NCBI RefSeq assembly: GCF_014873485.1 | Contig: NZ_JADBDT010000001.1 | Coordinates: 1,798,001 to 1,862,000 of the forward strand | Length of the DNA stretch: 64,000 nt | Source of the DNA: Sphingopyxis sp. OAS728 | GTDB lineage: Bacteria; Pseudomonadota; Alphaproteobacteria; Sphingomonadales; Sphingomonadaceae | Reading direction: 5' to 3' | In this document: positions 26,452 to 34,195 of the stretch, piece after piece | Numbering within the stretch: position 1 is the first letter of the stretch | Layout of the letters: every line of letters begins with the position of its first letter | The notes under the pieces: model-generated | Databases searched by the model: none | What the model saw: the letters and a program-made list of their open reading frames with translations, nothing else | What the model was told of the DNA's origin: nothing | Position numbers and translations under genes: made by a program

Positions 26452-26664
26452 CGCTCTCCCCTTCCCACGGACGCCCCTTTTCTTCGGGGCTTTCCTTATC
26501 GGCACGACGCGGGAATCCCCCGCTCGCCCATTTGCATGTTTTTGCGTGTTCTTGCACAAATGGCAAGCCTCTTTTGAGAAGATACAACTCTCCCATTTAA
26601 TATAGATATATCAATATTTTAGGTGAGATTACTGGCGATCACGACGGTACGACATGCATCGCTC

Positions 26665-26676
26665 GCATACGTTTGC
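26665..26676. promoter_or_regulatory. Candidate LacI-family operator (imperfect palindrome)
   Basis: GCATACGTTTGC is a palindrome with one mismatched pair and a central CG, the usual shape of a LacI/GalR operator. It is centred 28 bases from the perfect palindrome at 26692-26705 and lies in the 300-base gap upstream of the large TBDR gene. The neighbouring lacI-type gene at 28331 is the likely regulator. Confidence 0.5.
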
Positions 26677-26691
26677 ACGCCAATGTCGTTA

Positions 26692-26705
26692 TGCAAATAT
26701 TTGCA
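26692..26705. promoter_or_regulatory. Candidate LacI-family operator (perfect 14-bp palindrome)
   Basis: TGCAAATATTTGCA is a perfect palindrome upstream of the TBDR operon. Its half-site TGCAA recurs in the 17-bp inverted repeat in front of the permease gene. The rest of the 26452-26751 gap is AT-rich near 26595-26625 (TTTAATATAGATATATCAAT), a plausible promoter, and holds further TTGC repeats near 26530-26560; I see no gene in it. Confidence 0.6.
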
Positions 26706-26751
26706 CTAAAACAACGTGAAATGCGGTTTTTGCGGCCAGCGCTCGACGCCG

Positions 26752-28227
26752 TCAGGTCTGCGTGCGCGGGATAAGCGGCGCCGCGAGCGCGGCCAACGCA
26801 AGGAATACTGCCGCCAGCGCGAGGGCCAGCGTCGGCTCGCCCCCAAACAGATGCTGCACGACAGGGCCGAGGCAGATCGCCGCGACCAGCTGCGGAATGA
26901 CGAGAAAGATATTGTGGATGCCCAGATAGACGCCGACCTTGCCCGGCGGGACGGCGTTGACGATGATAGCATAGGGCAGCGACAGGATGGCGGCCCAGGC
27001 GACGCCGATCCCCGCGGCCGCTATCCACAGCCATTCAGGCCCCGGCGCCAGCACAAAACCCGCCATGCCCGCCGCGCCGCCAAGCAGGCACAGCGCATAG
27101 GTCGCGCGCTCGCCGATCCGCGCCGATATCGCCGGGAGCGCCAGCGCACCGACCGCGGCGACGCCATTATAGGTCGCGAACAATATGCCCACCCAATCGG
27201 CGGCGGCAGCATAGGGTGCCGATGCCGGATCACCGGTTCCGAAATGCCGCTGCGCAACGGCGGGCGCGGCATAGATCCACATCGCGAACAGCCCGAACCA
27301 GGTGAAGAATTGCACCGCCGCCAGCCGGCGCAGCGCCGCCGGCATGCGCAGGAAATCCTCGCCGATCTGAAGCAGGCCCAGCGAGCGGTCGCCGCGCGCA
27401 CGCCGCCGCCCAGCCGCGAGTTGCGCGATCCCTCCGATCAGCGCTGCAGACGCGAGAACGAGCACTTCCCACTGCCAGCGCAGCAGCAGCGCGAGCAGCA
27501 GCAGTACCGCGCCGGCCAGCGCCGGCGTCCAGCCGCCGAGGCTGAAGCGAACGATCGGCCCCGGCGCGGCCACCGGCCGGTCATCCGCCAGGGCAGCCCC
27601 CATCGCGGGCCGCTCGCGCGTCGACAGGGCGGTCCAGAACACCGACAGCAACAGGCACGCGCTACCGATATAATAGGCGTAGCGCACCGACGGTGGCAGC
27701 GCGCCGCCGCCAGCGGTGCCCGCAACCCCGAACCAGTTCACCAGCATCCAGGGCAGCGACGAGGCAAAGACCGCGCCCGTGCCGATGAAGAAAACCTGCA
27801 CGGCATAGCCCTTGGCGCGCTGGGCGTGCGGCAGATTGTCGGCGACCAGCGCGCGCGACGGATCCATCGTGATGTTGATCGAGGCGGTGAGCAGCCACAA
27901 CGCGGCGATCGCTGCCCACAATGTCGTCGCATTGGGCATCACGAAGAGCGCGATGGCGGTGAGCATCCCGCCCGTGACAAGGAAAGGGCGCCGCCGGCCA
28001 TAGCGCGAACGCGAATGGTCGCTGAGATGTCCGACGATCGGCTGGACGATCAGCCCGGTGATCGGGCCCGCGATCCACAGCACCGGCAAGGCCGCGACAT
28101 CGGCGCCGAGCGTCTGGAAGATGCGGGTCGTGTTCGCATTCTGCAGCGCCCAGACGATCTGGATGCCGAACAATGCAAAACACATGTTCCAGATATGCAA
28201 ATTCGTCGCGGCAAAGCCGCGCGACAT
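26752..28227 (-). CDS. SLC45/GPH-type MFS sugar (maltose/sucrose-like) permease
   Basis: This 491-residue inner-membrane transporter has about 12 hydrophobic segments. The loop GHLSDHSRSRYGRRRPFLVTG after helix 2 carries the RxGRRRP signature of plant and bacterial SLC45/SUT-type disaccharide/H+ symporters. I chose the start giving MSRGFAATN, behind GGGGGAGAAGCG; the frame is open 16 codons further. It probably imports maltose or maltooligosaccharides released by periplasmic GH97 activity or delivered by the TBDR. It is divergent from the LacI gene, with an inverted repeat between them, and precedes the TBDR operon on the same strand. Confidence 0.92.
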   Translation of the reverse strand: MSRGFAATNLHIWNMCFALFGIQIVWALQNANTTRIFQTLGADVAALPVLWIAGPITGLIVQPIVGHLSDHSRSRYGRRRPFLVTGGMLTAIALFVMPNATTLWAAIAALWLLTASINITMDPSRALVADNLPHAQRAKGYAVQVFFIGTGAVFASSLPWMLVNWFGVAGTAGGGALPPSVRYAYYIGSACLLLSVFWTALSTRERPAMGAALADDRPVAAPGPIVRFSLGGWTPALAGAVLLLLALLLRWQWEVLVLASAALIGGIAQLAAGRRRARGDRSLGLLQIGEDFLRMPAALRRLAAVQFFTWFGLFAMWIYAAPAVAQRHFGTGDPASAPYAAAADWVGILFATYNGVAAVGALALPAISARIGERATYALCLLGGAAGMAGFVLAPGPEWLWIAAAGIGVAWAAILSLPYAIIVNAVPPGKVGVYLGIHNIFLVIPQLVAAICLGPVVQHLFGGEPTLALALAAVFLALAALAAPLIPRTQT

Positions 28228-28259
28228 CGCTTCTCCCCCGCTCTTTAGCGGGGCATCGG

Positions 28260-28276
28260 AATGCAAATCTTGCATT
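28260..28276. promoter_or_regulatory. Candidate operator between permease and LacI genes
   Basis: AATGCAA-ATC-TTGCATT is a perfect 17-bp inverted repeat with a 3-base centre. It lies 33 bases upstream of the permease start codon and 55 bases before the LacI start. The half-site matches the palindrome upstream of the TBDR, but the spacer is one base shorter. It could mediate both permease control and autoregulation. Confidence 0.6.
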
Positions 28277-28330
28277 ACCTCCCCCTTCCTGTGCTATCGC
28301 ATCCCGACGTCAGGCACGGACAGCATCTTT

Positions 28331-29335
28331 ATGAGCACCAACAATACGAGATTGGAAGACTTGGCAAGGATGGCCGGTGTGTCGATCTCGACCGTATCGC
28401 GCGCACTCAACGACCATCCGCTGATCAGCCTGAAAACCAAGAAGAAAGTCTGGGCGCTCGCACGCGAGCATAATTATCCGTTCCGCAGTTACATGCCCGC
28501 CGCGCCCGTCGGGGCCGAAGGGTCGATCGTCGTCGTCACCCCGCATATGCACGGCCGTCCGCTGCCGCTGTCGCACCCCTTCTTCCTCGAACTGCTCGCG
28601 AGCATCGGCGAGGCGGCGCGCGCGCGCGACTGCGATTTCACCGTCAGCCACACCGCGCCGCGCGATCTCGACGATCTGATGGCGGTGATGACGACCAGCC
28701 GCGCCAATGGCGTGATCTTCCTCGGGCAGAGCATGCTCCACGACGGCTTCAACCAGCTGGCCGAAGCGAACAGCAATTTCGTCGTGTGGGGCGCGCACCT
28801 GCCGGGGCAGAAATATCGCTCGGTCGGGTCCGACAATGTGCTCGGCGGCCGCCGCGCAACGCTCCATCTCGCGCGCCTCGGGCGCAAAGCCATCGCCTTC
28901 CTGGGCAGCAGTGACCCCGAGGCGATGCAGCGCCGCCAAGGCTATCTCGAAGCACTGGAGGCGAACGGCCTCGACGCCGATCCCGCGCTCGACATCCGCG
29001 TCGACTTCGGTTTTGAATCGGCCGAACGCGCGCTCAGCCAATTGCTCGCGCGCGGGCGAAAGTTCGACGGCATCATCGCGTCGAGCGACCTTATCGCGCT
29101 CGGCGCCATCCGCGCGCTGCGCAAGGCGAACCTGTCGGTCCCCAAGGACGTCTCGGTCGTCGGCTACGACGATATGCTGCTCGCGCGATTGAGCACCCCG
29201 GCGCTGACGACAATCCAGCAGGACACGCTCGAAGCCGGGCGACGCCTTGTGTCACAGGTGATGGACGCGCATTCCGAGCAGTTTCTCGACTATCTGCCGA
29301 CGCACCTGATCGTCCGCGAATCCTGCGGCGCTTGA
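28331..29335 (+). CDS. LacI-family transcriptional regulator
   Basis: This 334-residue repressor-type protein has an N-terminal helix-turn-helix (TRLEDLARMAGVSISTVSRA, residues 6-25), a hinge helix region, and a periplasmic-binding-protein-like effector domain with FDGIIASSDLIALGAIRAL and VSVVGYDD. The ATG chosen lies just before the DNA-binding domain; the site upstream is weak, and the frame is open far upstream without the domain. Divergent placement and shared palindromes point to control of the permease and the TBDR operon, presumably released by a maltose-like sugar. The effector is inferred from context. Confidence 0.94.
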   Translation: MSTNNTRLEDLARMAGVSISTVSRALNDHPLISLKTKKKVWALAREHNYPFRSYMPAAPVGAEGSIVVVTPHMHGRPLPLSHPFFLELLASIGEAARARDCDFTVSHTAPRDLDDLMAVMTTSRANGVIFLGQSMLHDGFNQLAEANSNFVVWGAHLPGQKYRSVGSDNVLGGRRATLHLARLGRKAIAFLGSSDPEAMQRRQGYLEALEANGLDADPALDIRVDFGFESAERALSQLLARGRKFDGIIASSDLIALGAIRALRKANLSVPKDVSVVGYDDMLLARLSTPALTTIQQDTLEAGRRLVSQVMDAHSEQFLDYLPTHLIVRESCGA

Positions 29336-29347
29336 CCTGCGCCGGCG

Positions 29348-31030
29348 CTAGATCGCACCCGCCTTCATCTGCCCGACCGCATGATCGACCGCGCGCGCGG
29401 TCAGCGCCATGAAGGTCAGCGACGGATTGACGCACGAGATCGAGGCCATCTGCGCGCCGTCGGTGACGAACAGGTTGGCCGCGTCGTGCGCCTGGCTCCA
29501 TTTGTTGAGCACCGACTGACGCGGATCGGCGCCCATGCGCGCGCCGCCCATTTCATGGATCGCATCGCCGGGGACATGCTCGCGCTGCTCGCTCTTCACA
29601 TTGGTGAGCCCGGCCTTGCGCAGCATCGCCTCGCCCTCGGTCCGCGCGTCGTTCATCATACGGATCTCGTTGTCGCGGAAGGTGACGTCGAAGCGCATCA
29701 GCGGCACCCCGAAACGGTCGACCTTGTCGGCGTGCAGGCTGACGCGGTTATCCTCATAAGGCAGGCATTCGCCGAACGCGCCCATGCTGAACTTCCACGG
29801 CCCATAACCGCGCATCGCCTGCTTCATTGATGCGCCGAAGCCGACCGGGCCAGCGGGGTCGCGCCGCGCGCTGCCCTGATAGCCATAACCACGGCGAAAG
29901 CCGATGCCCTCCTCGCCGCCGACGTTGCGGAAGCGCGGGATATAGACCCCGCCCGGACGCCGGCCATATTCGATAAAGTCGGTCATGCCGGGGATATCGC
30001 CCCAGATATTGACGCGGAAAATATGGTCCATGACATAGCCGCCGAGCGTGCCGCTGGCGTCGAAATGGCTCTTGCCGCTGCCGGGGATCCGCGAGTTCAT
30101 GAGGATCTGCGTCGAGGCGAGCGCGGAGGCGCAGAGGAACACCATCCGCGCCGGGATGATTTCGGCCTGTTTGGTATTGGCGTCGACGACGCGGACGCCG
30201 GTGACGCGCTTCGTCTTAGGATCATATTCGAGGTTGGTGACCACCGCATCGGATCGCAGCGTCAGTCGGCCGGTGGCGCGCGCGGCGGGCAGCGTCACCG
30301 CCTGCGTCGAGAAATAGGCACCGAACGAACAGCCGCGTCCGCACTGGTTGCGGAACTGGCATTTGCTGCGGCCCTGCTCCTCCTTGTCCTCGGTCATGTT
30401 CGACAGGCGCGTATGGATCAGCTTGCGTCCCGGCGAGGTCGCCTCGAGCCGTTCCTTCACCCATTTTTCGGCGATGTTCATCTGCATCGGCGGCTGGAAC
30501 GCGCTGTCGGGGAGTTGCGGCAGGTTCTCGCGCGATCCCGACACGCCGATATATTTTTCGACATAATCGTACCAGGGCGCGAGGTCGTCGTAGCGGATCG
30601 GCCAGTCGATCCCGACATTCTCGCGCTTGTTCGCCTCGAAATCCTCAGGCGCCCAGCGAAAGCTCCAGCGCCCCCAGATCAGCGACTTGCCGCCGACGGC
30701 GGCGGGGCGGATCCAGTAGAATTTGTCGCCCTCGTCATACGCATAGGGATTGAGCCGGTCGTTGTTGTAGAATTTCCGGTTCGACGGCGAAACATAGCCG
30801 TGCTTGGCGATGAAATAGTCGCTGTCCATCAGCGCCTTGGGCATCATGTCGCGCGCGGGTATTTCATAGGCGGGCTTGCCGTCGAAATCATAATCCTCAC
30901 CGTGCTCGACCATCACGCCGCGGTCGAGCATCAGGACCTTCAGGCCCTTTTCGGTCAATTCCTTTGCCGCCCAACCGCCGCTCACTCCGGAGCCGATGAC
31001 GATCGCGTCGAACTTGTCGGTCGCTGCCAT
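29348..31030 (-). CDS. GMC-family FAD dehydrogenase (glucoside 3-dehydrogenase-type catalytic subunit)
   Basis: This 560-residue flavoprotein has the FAD motif IGSGVSGGWAAKEL at residues 12-25, a Cys-rich segment SKCQFRNQCGRGCSFGAYF near 233-251 typical of gluconate 2-dehydrogenase and LacC/glucoside-3-dehydrogenase large subunits, and the C-terminal motifs HEMGGARMG and CVNPSLT that carry the active His and Asn. It lacks its own signal peptide, so it is probably exported with the Tat-bearing small subunit at 31888. A GAGGATTTATTC site precedes the ATG. It is the last gene of the eight-gene operon from 37010. Confidence 0.9.
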   Translation of the reverse strand: MAATDKFDAIVIGSGVSGGWAAKELTEKGLKVLMLDRGVMVEHGEDYDFDGKPAYEIPARDMMPKALMDSDYFIAKHGYVSPSNRKFYNNDRLNPYAYDEGDKFYWIRPAAVGGKSLIWGRWSFRWAPEDFEANKRENVGIDWPIRYDDLAPWYDYVEKYIGVSGSRENLPQLPDSAFQPPMQMNIAEKWVKERLEATSPGRKLIHTRLSNMTEDKEEQGRSKCQFRNQCGRGCSFGAYFSTQAVTLPAARATGRLTLRSDAVVTNLEYDPKTKRVTGVRVVDANTKQAEIIPARMVFLCASALASTQILMNSRIPGSGKSHFDASGTLGGYVMDHIFRVNIWGDIPGMTDFIEYGRRPGGVYIPRFRNVGGEEGIGFRRGYGYQGSARRDPAGPVGFGASMKQAMRGYGPWKFSMGAFGECLPYEDNRVSLHADKVDRFGVPLMRFDVTFRDNEIRMMNDARTEGEAMLRKAGLTNVKSEQREHVPGDAIHEMGGARMGADPRQSVLNKWSQAHDAANLFVTDGAQMASISCVNPSLTFMALTARAVDHAVGQMKAGAI

Positions 31031-31051
31031 GAATAAATCCTCGAATATCTG

Positions 31052-31891
31052 TTATGCGCGGAGGCGGCTGAGCGCCGCGAAGCTGGTCTGGATGTCGGGC
31101 AGATAAGGCGCGGGCGACTGATCATTCTCGACATAGAAATGCTTCACGCCGGCGGTCCGGTTGAGCGTGAAGATATCGGCGAAATCGATCACGCCCTTGC
31201 CGACGCTGGTCATCTTGCCGTCGGCGGTGCGGTCCTTGACATGATAGGCATAGATGCGGCCCGGCAGGCGCCGGATGATCGCCTTGGGATCCTCGCCCGC
31301 GGCGACCGTCCAGAACAGGTCGAGCTCGATCTTGACGAGCGCCGGATCGGTCTCGGCAACCAGCATATCGAACAGGCTGGTGCCGCCCAGTTTCACCGTG
31401 AACTCGAAATCATGATTATGATAGGCGAAGCCCAGCCCCGCCTTTTTGAGCTGCTCGGCCCAGCGGCTGAAATTGGCGACCGCGGCTTTCCAGCCTTCGG
31501 CATTGCGCTGCGCCTCGGCCATCCATGGCAGCACCACCGTGTCGGCGCCCAATGTCTTCGCCATCTTCACGGCGCCATCGAAATCCGACGCCAGCGCGTC
31601 ATAGCCGATGTGCACCGAGGGCGAGGTCAGCCCCAGCCGGTCCATCGTCTTGCGGAGCGCGGCATGGTCCATCTTGTCATAACCGCCGCCGCCATATTCG
31701 ACCTCGCGATAACCGATCGCCGCGACCTTCTCGAGCGTCGCCATCGGGTCGGCAGCGAAGAGTTCGCGCAGCGTGTAAAGCTGGATTCCGATGGGCTTCG
31801 ACTTCAGGCTCTTCGCCATTAGCGGGCCCGTCGCGAGCGTCGTCGCAAGCGCCGCGCTGCTCACCATCCATTGCCGCCGGCTGATCATCAT
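31052..31891 (-). CDS. Sugar isomerase/epimerase-like TIM-barrel protein, exported
   Basis: This 279-residue protein has a twin-Arg leader (ISRRQWMVSSAALATTLATG) and an AP-endonuclease-2/xylose-isomerase-type TIM barrel. Probable metal ligands are in REVEYGGGG, YHNHDFEF, KIELDLFW, YAYHVKD and FYVEND. Exported members are often found with GMC dehydrogenases and DUF1080 proteins, where they may isomerise or cleave keto-sugars. Its ATG overlaps the stop of the small dehydrogenase subunit (ATGA), and the GMC gene follows after 21 bases. The reaction cannot be assigned from the sequence. Confidence 0.88.
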   Translation of the reverse strand: MMISRRQWMVSSAALATTLATGPLMAKSLKSKPIGIQLYTLRELFAADPMATLEKVAAIGYREVEYGGGGYDKMDHAALRKTMDRLGLTSPSVHIGYDALASDFDGAVKMAKTLGADTVVLPWMAEAQRNAEGWKAAVANFSRWAEQLKKAGLGFAYHNHDFEFTVKLGGTSLFDMLVAETDPALVKIELDLFWTVAAGEDPKAIIRRLPGRIYAYHVKDRTADGKMTSVGKGVIDFADIFTLNRTAGVKHFYVENDQSPAPYLPDIQTSFAALSRLRA

Positions 31892-32448
31892 GACGAATAG
31901 ACCTTGTTGACCTTGGAATAGGGATAAGCGCCGTCATACTGTCCGGGGACGGGCAGATATTCGCGCTCCTGCGTGATGCCGACCTCCGACGTGAAATAAC
32001 CGGTGAGCACGAGCTGGCGGAACTTGTCGAAAAAATCCGCACCGCCCGGCAGCTTGTTTTCCATCGCCAGCGTCAGCAGCGCATCCTGCTGCGCGGACGT
32101 CGCCTTGTCGGCGGCCACCTTGTAATCGCTGCGGCTGCGCGCCTCGATCGCGTCGAGCCCCGCGACGATCGGCTTGCGATCCGCGGGCGCCGCCCAGTCG
32201 GCAAGCAGCTTTTCGATGAATTCGGGCACCCCGGCGGTGATCGCGCCCGGCGTGTCGGTCGTCGGCATCACGCGTTCGCTGAGCGCGGTCATCAGTGCGC
32301 GCTGCTGCGCGGTGAACACCGGGGCCGACGGCGGCCCGTCGCTGATCACCGGCGCGACCGCCACCCCCGCCGCGCGCGCGATCGGCGCGAACAGGGCCGC
32401 CCCGAACATCGCGGCCATGCCGGCCAGCGCATCTCTGCGATCGATCAT
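31888..32448 (-). CDS. Gluconate 2-dehydrogenase subunit 3-like small subunit
   Basis: This 186-residue protein has a twin-Arg-type leader (MIDRRDALAGMAAMFGAALF) followed by a helical domain (FTAQQRALMTALSERVMPTT) of the gluconate_2-dh3 family. The family serves as the small subunit of periplasmic GMC dehydrogenases and carries the export signal for the complex. Pairing with the GMC gene at 29348 and the cytochrome at 36621 gives the three-part dehydrogenase architecture of the LacABC/glucoside 3-dehydrogenase type. It overlaps both neighbours by four bases. Confidence 0.9.
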   Translation of the reverse strand: MIDRRDALAGMAAMFGAALFAPIARAAGVAVAPVISDGPPSAPVFTAQQRALMTALSERVMPTTDTPGAITAGVPEFIEKLLADWAAPADRKPIVAGLDAIEARSRSDYKVAADKATSAQQDALLTLAMENKLPGGADFFDKFRQLVLTGYFTSEVGITQEREYLPVPGQYDGAYPYSKVNKVYSS

Positions 32449-33287
32449 TTCACGGTTCCTTCGAAATCATGGCTAGCGGCGGCTTCCGGCAGCGGGCGCA
32501 CCCAAATGTTGCGGAACGAAACCGGCGAACCATGGTCCTGCAACTGGATCGGCGCGGCATCGCCATGCGCCTCATATTCCCCGACCTTGCGCCAGACGGT
32601 GCTGCCCAGCCATGGCTGGCGGTTCTGCACGAGCACGCCGTTGAGGAAGGCGGTGATGTAGGCGGGGCGCAGCAGCTTGCCGTCGGGCCCGAAATGCGGC
32701 CGCTCGAAGACGATGTCATAGCTCTGCCACTCGCCGGGCTTGCGCGACGCGTTCGCGAGCGGCGGCTTCCAGCCATAGATCGCGCCGACGGTGCCGTCGG
32801 CATAAGTGGGATTCTGATAGCCGTCGAGAATCTGGATCTCGTAGCGTTGCATGAACCAGATGCCGCTGTTGCCCCGATCCTGCGAGCTGTGGAGCGGCGG
32901 ATTGGGCGAGCGGAATTCGAGATGGAGCTGGACGTCCCCAAAGCTTTGTTTGGTGACCAGCGCATTCTCGCCGCGACCGCCGAGCGGCGGGATCGACGTC
33001 ATCGCGCCATCGCTGATCGGCCACGGCCGCGCCTTCGCCCGCCATGCGTCGAGCGACTTTCCATCGAACAGGATGATGGCATCGGACGGCGCCGCGCCCG
33101 GCGTCGCCCCCGGGGTCACCACCTCGGGCAGCGGCCGGTCGGCGTCGTGGACCAGCCATTTGCCGTCCGGCAGCATCGGCGTGTCCTTGAATCCGGGCTT
33201 TTCCTGTGCAGTAGCGGAACTGCCCGCCACCGCCGCGACCGCGATTGCCGCGGCCCATGCGATACGCTTCACTGATGCCTCCTTCAT
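32445..33287 (-). CDS. DUF1080 (3-keto-disaccharide hydrolase-type) protein
   Basis: This 280-residue secreted protein has a signal peptide (KRIAWAAAIAVAAVAGSSATA) and a concanavalin-like beta-sandwich of the DUF1080 family, with the start signature AIILFDGKSLDAWRA near residue 70, and GNSGIWFMQRYEIQILDGY near 140. Family members were linked to hydrolysis of 3-keto-glycosides, which matches the GMC dehydrogenase encoded two genes downstream. Overlaps of four bases on both sides (ATGA) tie it to the isomerase-like gene upstream and the small subunit gene downstream. Confidence 0.9.
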   Translation of the reverse strand: MKEASVKRIAWAAAIAVAAVAGSSATAQEKPGFKDTPMLPDGKWLVHDADRPLPEVVTPGATPGAAPSDAIILFDGKSLDAWRAKARPWPISDGAMTSIPPLGGRGENALVTKQSFGDVQLHLEFRSPNPPLHSSQDRGNSGIWFMQRYEIQILDGYQNPTYADGTVGAIYGWKPPLANASRKPGEWQSYDIVFERPHFGPDGKLLRPAYITAFLNGVLVQNRQPWLGSTVWRKVGEYEAHGDAAPIQLQDHGSPVSFRNIWVRPLPEAAASHDFEGTVK

Positions 33288-34195
33288 GCCGCGTCGATCT
33301 CGCGATAAGCAGCGACCAGCCGCTCTTCGCCAGCGCGGCCGTCGATCGAATTTCCATGTTCCATGCCGATCACCCCGGCGAATTTCTTTGCGCGCAGCCA
33401 GCGAACGATATTGCGATAATTGACTTCGCCGCTGCCCGGCTCCTTGCGGCCCGGATTGTCGCCGAACTGGATATAGGCGATCTCGTCCCAGCAGGTGTCG
33501 AGCGTGTTGATGAGGTTCCCGGCCTGGATCTGCTCGTGATAAAGGTCCGCGAGAACCTTGATCGCCGGGCTGTCGACGGCGCGCGCGACCGCATAGCCTT
33601 GCGGCACCGTCGTCATGAACACGCCGGGATGGTTCACCAGCGTGTTGAGCGGCTCCATCACCATGACCAGCCCGTGCGGTTCATAGATGTCGGCGGCGCG
33701 GCGCAGCACGTCGATCACGCGCGCGGTCTGGATATCGACCGGCAGCTTGCGGTCCATGAAGCCGGTGACGATCGTCATATGCCTGGAATTGAGCCGCTTG
33801 GCGACGTCGACCGAGGCGCGAATATCGGCAAGGAAGCGCTCGCGATCGGCATCGTCGTTGCCGCCGAGCTGCGGCCGGAAATCGCCCCAGCGCGGCATGC
33901 TAACGACGAACACGCCCATCGTCATGCCCCGTTGCTGCAACGCGCGCGCCATCGCGGTCTGGTCGGCGACCGAGCGCGTCGCAGCCTCATTGTCCTCCCA
34001 CGCGGTGAAGCCCTGATCGGCGGCGAAGGCGATCTGTTCGATGCGGCCCCCACGGCTCGCGAAGCTGCCTTCGTGCGGGGCGTAGTTCAGCGAAAAGCGG
34101 GCGGCGTTCGACGGCGTGGCACCCTTCGCGAGCGTCGCCACTGCGGCCGCCGCGGCGGCGCCGCCCGCCAGCACCGTCCGGCGCGTCAGGCTCAT
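33284..34195 (-). CDS. Hydroxypyruvate isomerase-like TIM-barrel protein, exported
   Basis: This 303-residue protein has a twin-Arg leader (SLTRRTVLAGGAAAAAAV) and a TIM barrel of the Hyi type. Signature segments are VMEPLNTLVNHPG, LADLYHEQIQAGN, QFGDNPGRKEPGSGEVNY and GMEHGNS, which carry the Glu, Asp, His and Glu metal ligands of this family. True hydroxypyruvate isomerases are cytoplasmic, so an exported version next to keto-glycoside genes more likely acts on a keto-sugar. It overlaps the MFS gene and the DUF1080 gene by four bases each. Confidence 0.88.
   Translation of the reverse strand: MSLTRRTVLAGGAAAAAAVATLAKGATPSNAARFSLNYAPHEGSFASRGGRIEQIAFAADQGFTAWEDNEAATRSVADQTAMARALQQRGMTMGVFVVSMPRWGDFRPQLGGNDDADRERFLADIRASVDVAKRLNSRHMTIVTGFMDRKLPVDIQTARVIDVLRRAADIYEPHGLVMVMEPLNTLVNHPGVFMTTVPQGYAVARAVDSPAIKVLADLYHEQIQAGNLINTLDTCWDEIAYIQFGDNPGRKEPGSGEVNYRNIVRWLRAKKFAGVIGMEHGNSIDGRAGEERLVAAYREIDAA

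Noticed and set aside
22978..26577. A 1199-codon open frame antisense to the large TBDR gene
   Set aside because: Its translation is rich in Arg, Asp, Ala and Gly with no domain, and it mirrors the codon bias of the receptor gene, which has a complete domain structure. The same applies to long antisense frames opposite GH97 (17338-19770) and the serine hydrolase.
29335..29348. Terminator between the convergent LacI and GMC genes
   Set aside because: Only 12 bases separate the two stop codons, and I found no adequate stem with a U tract there.
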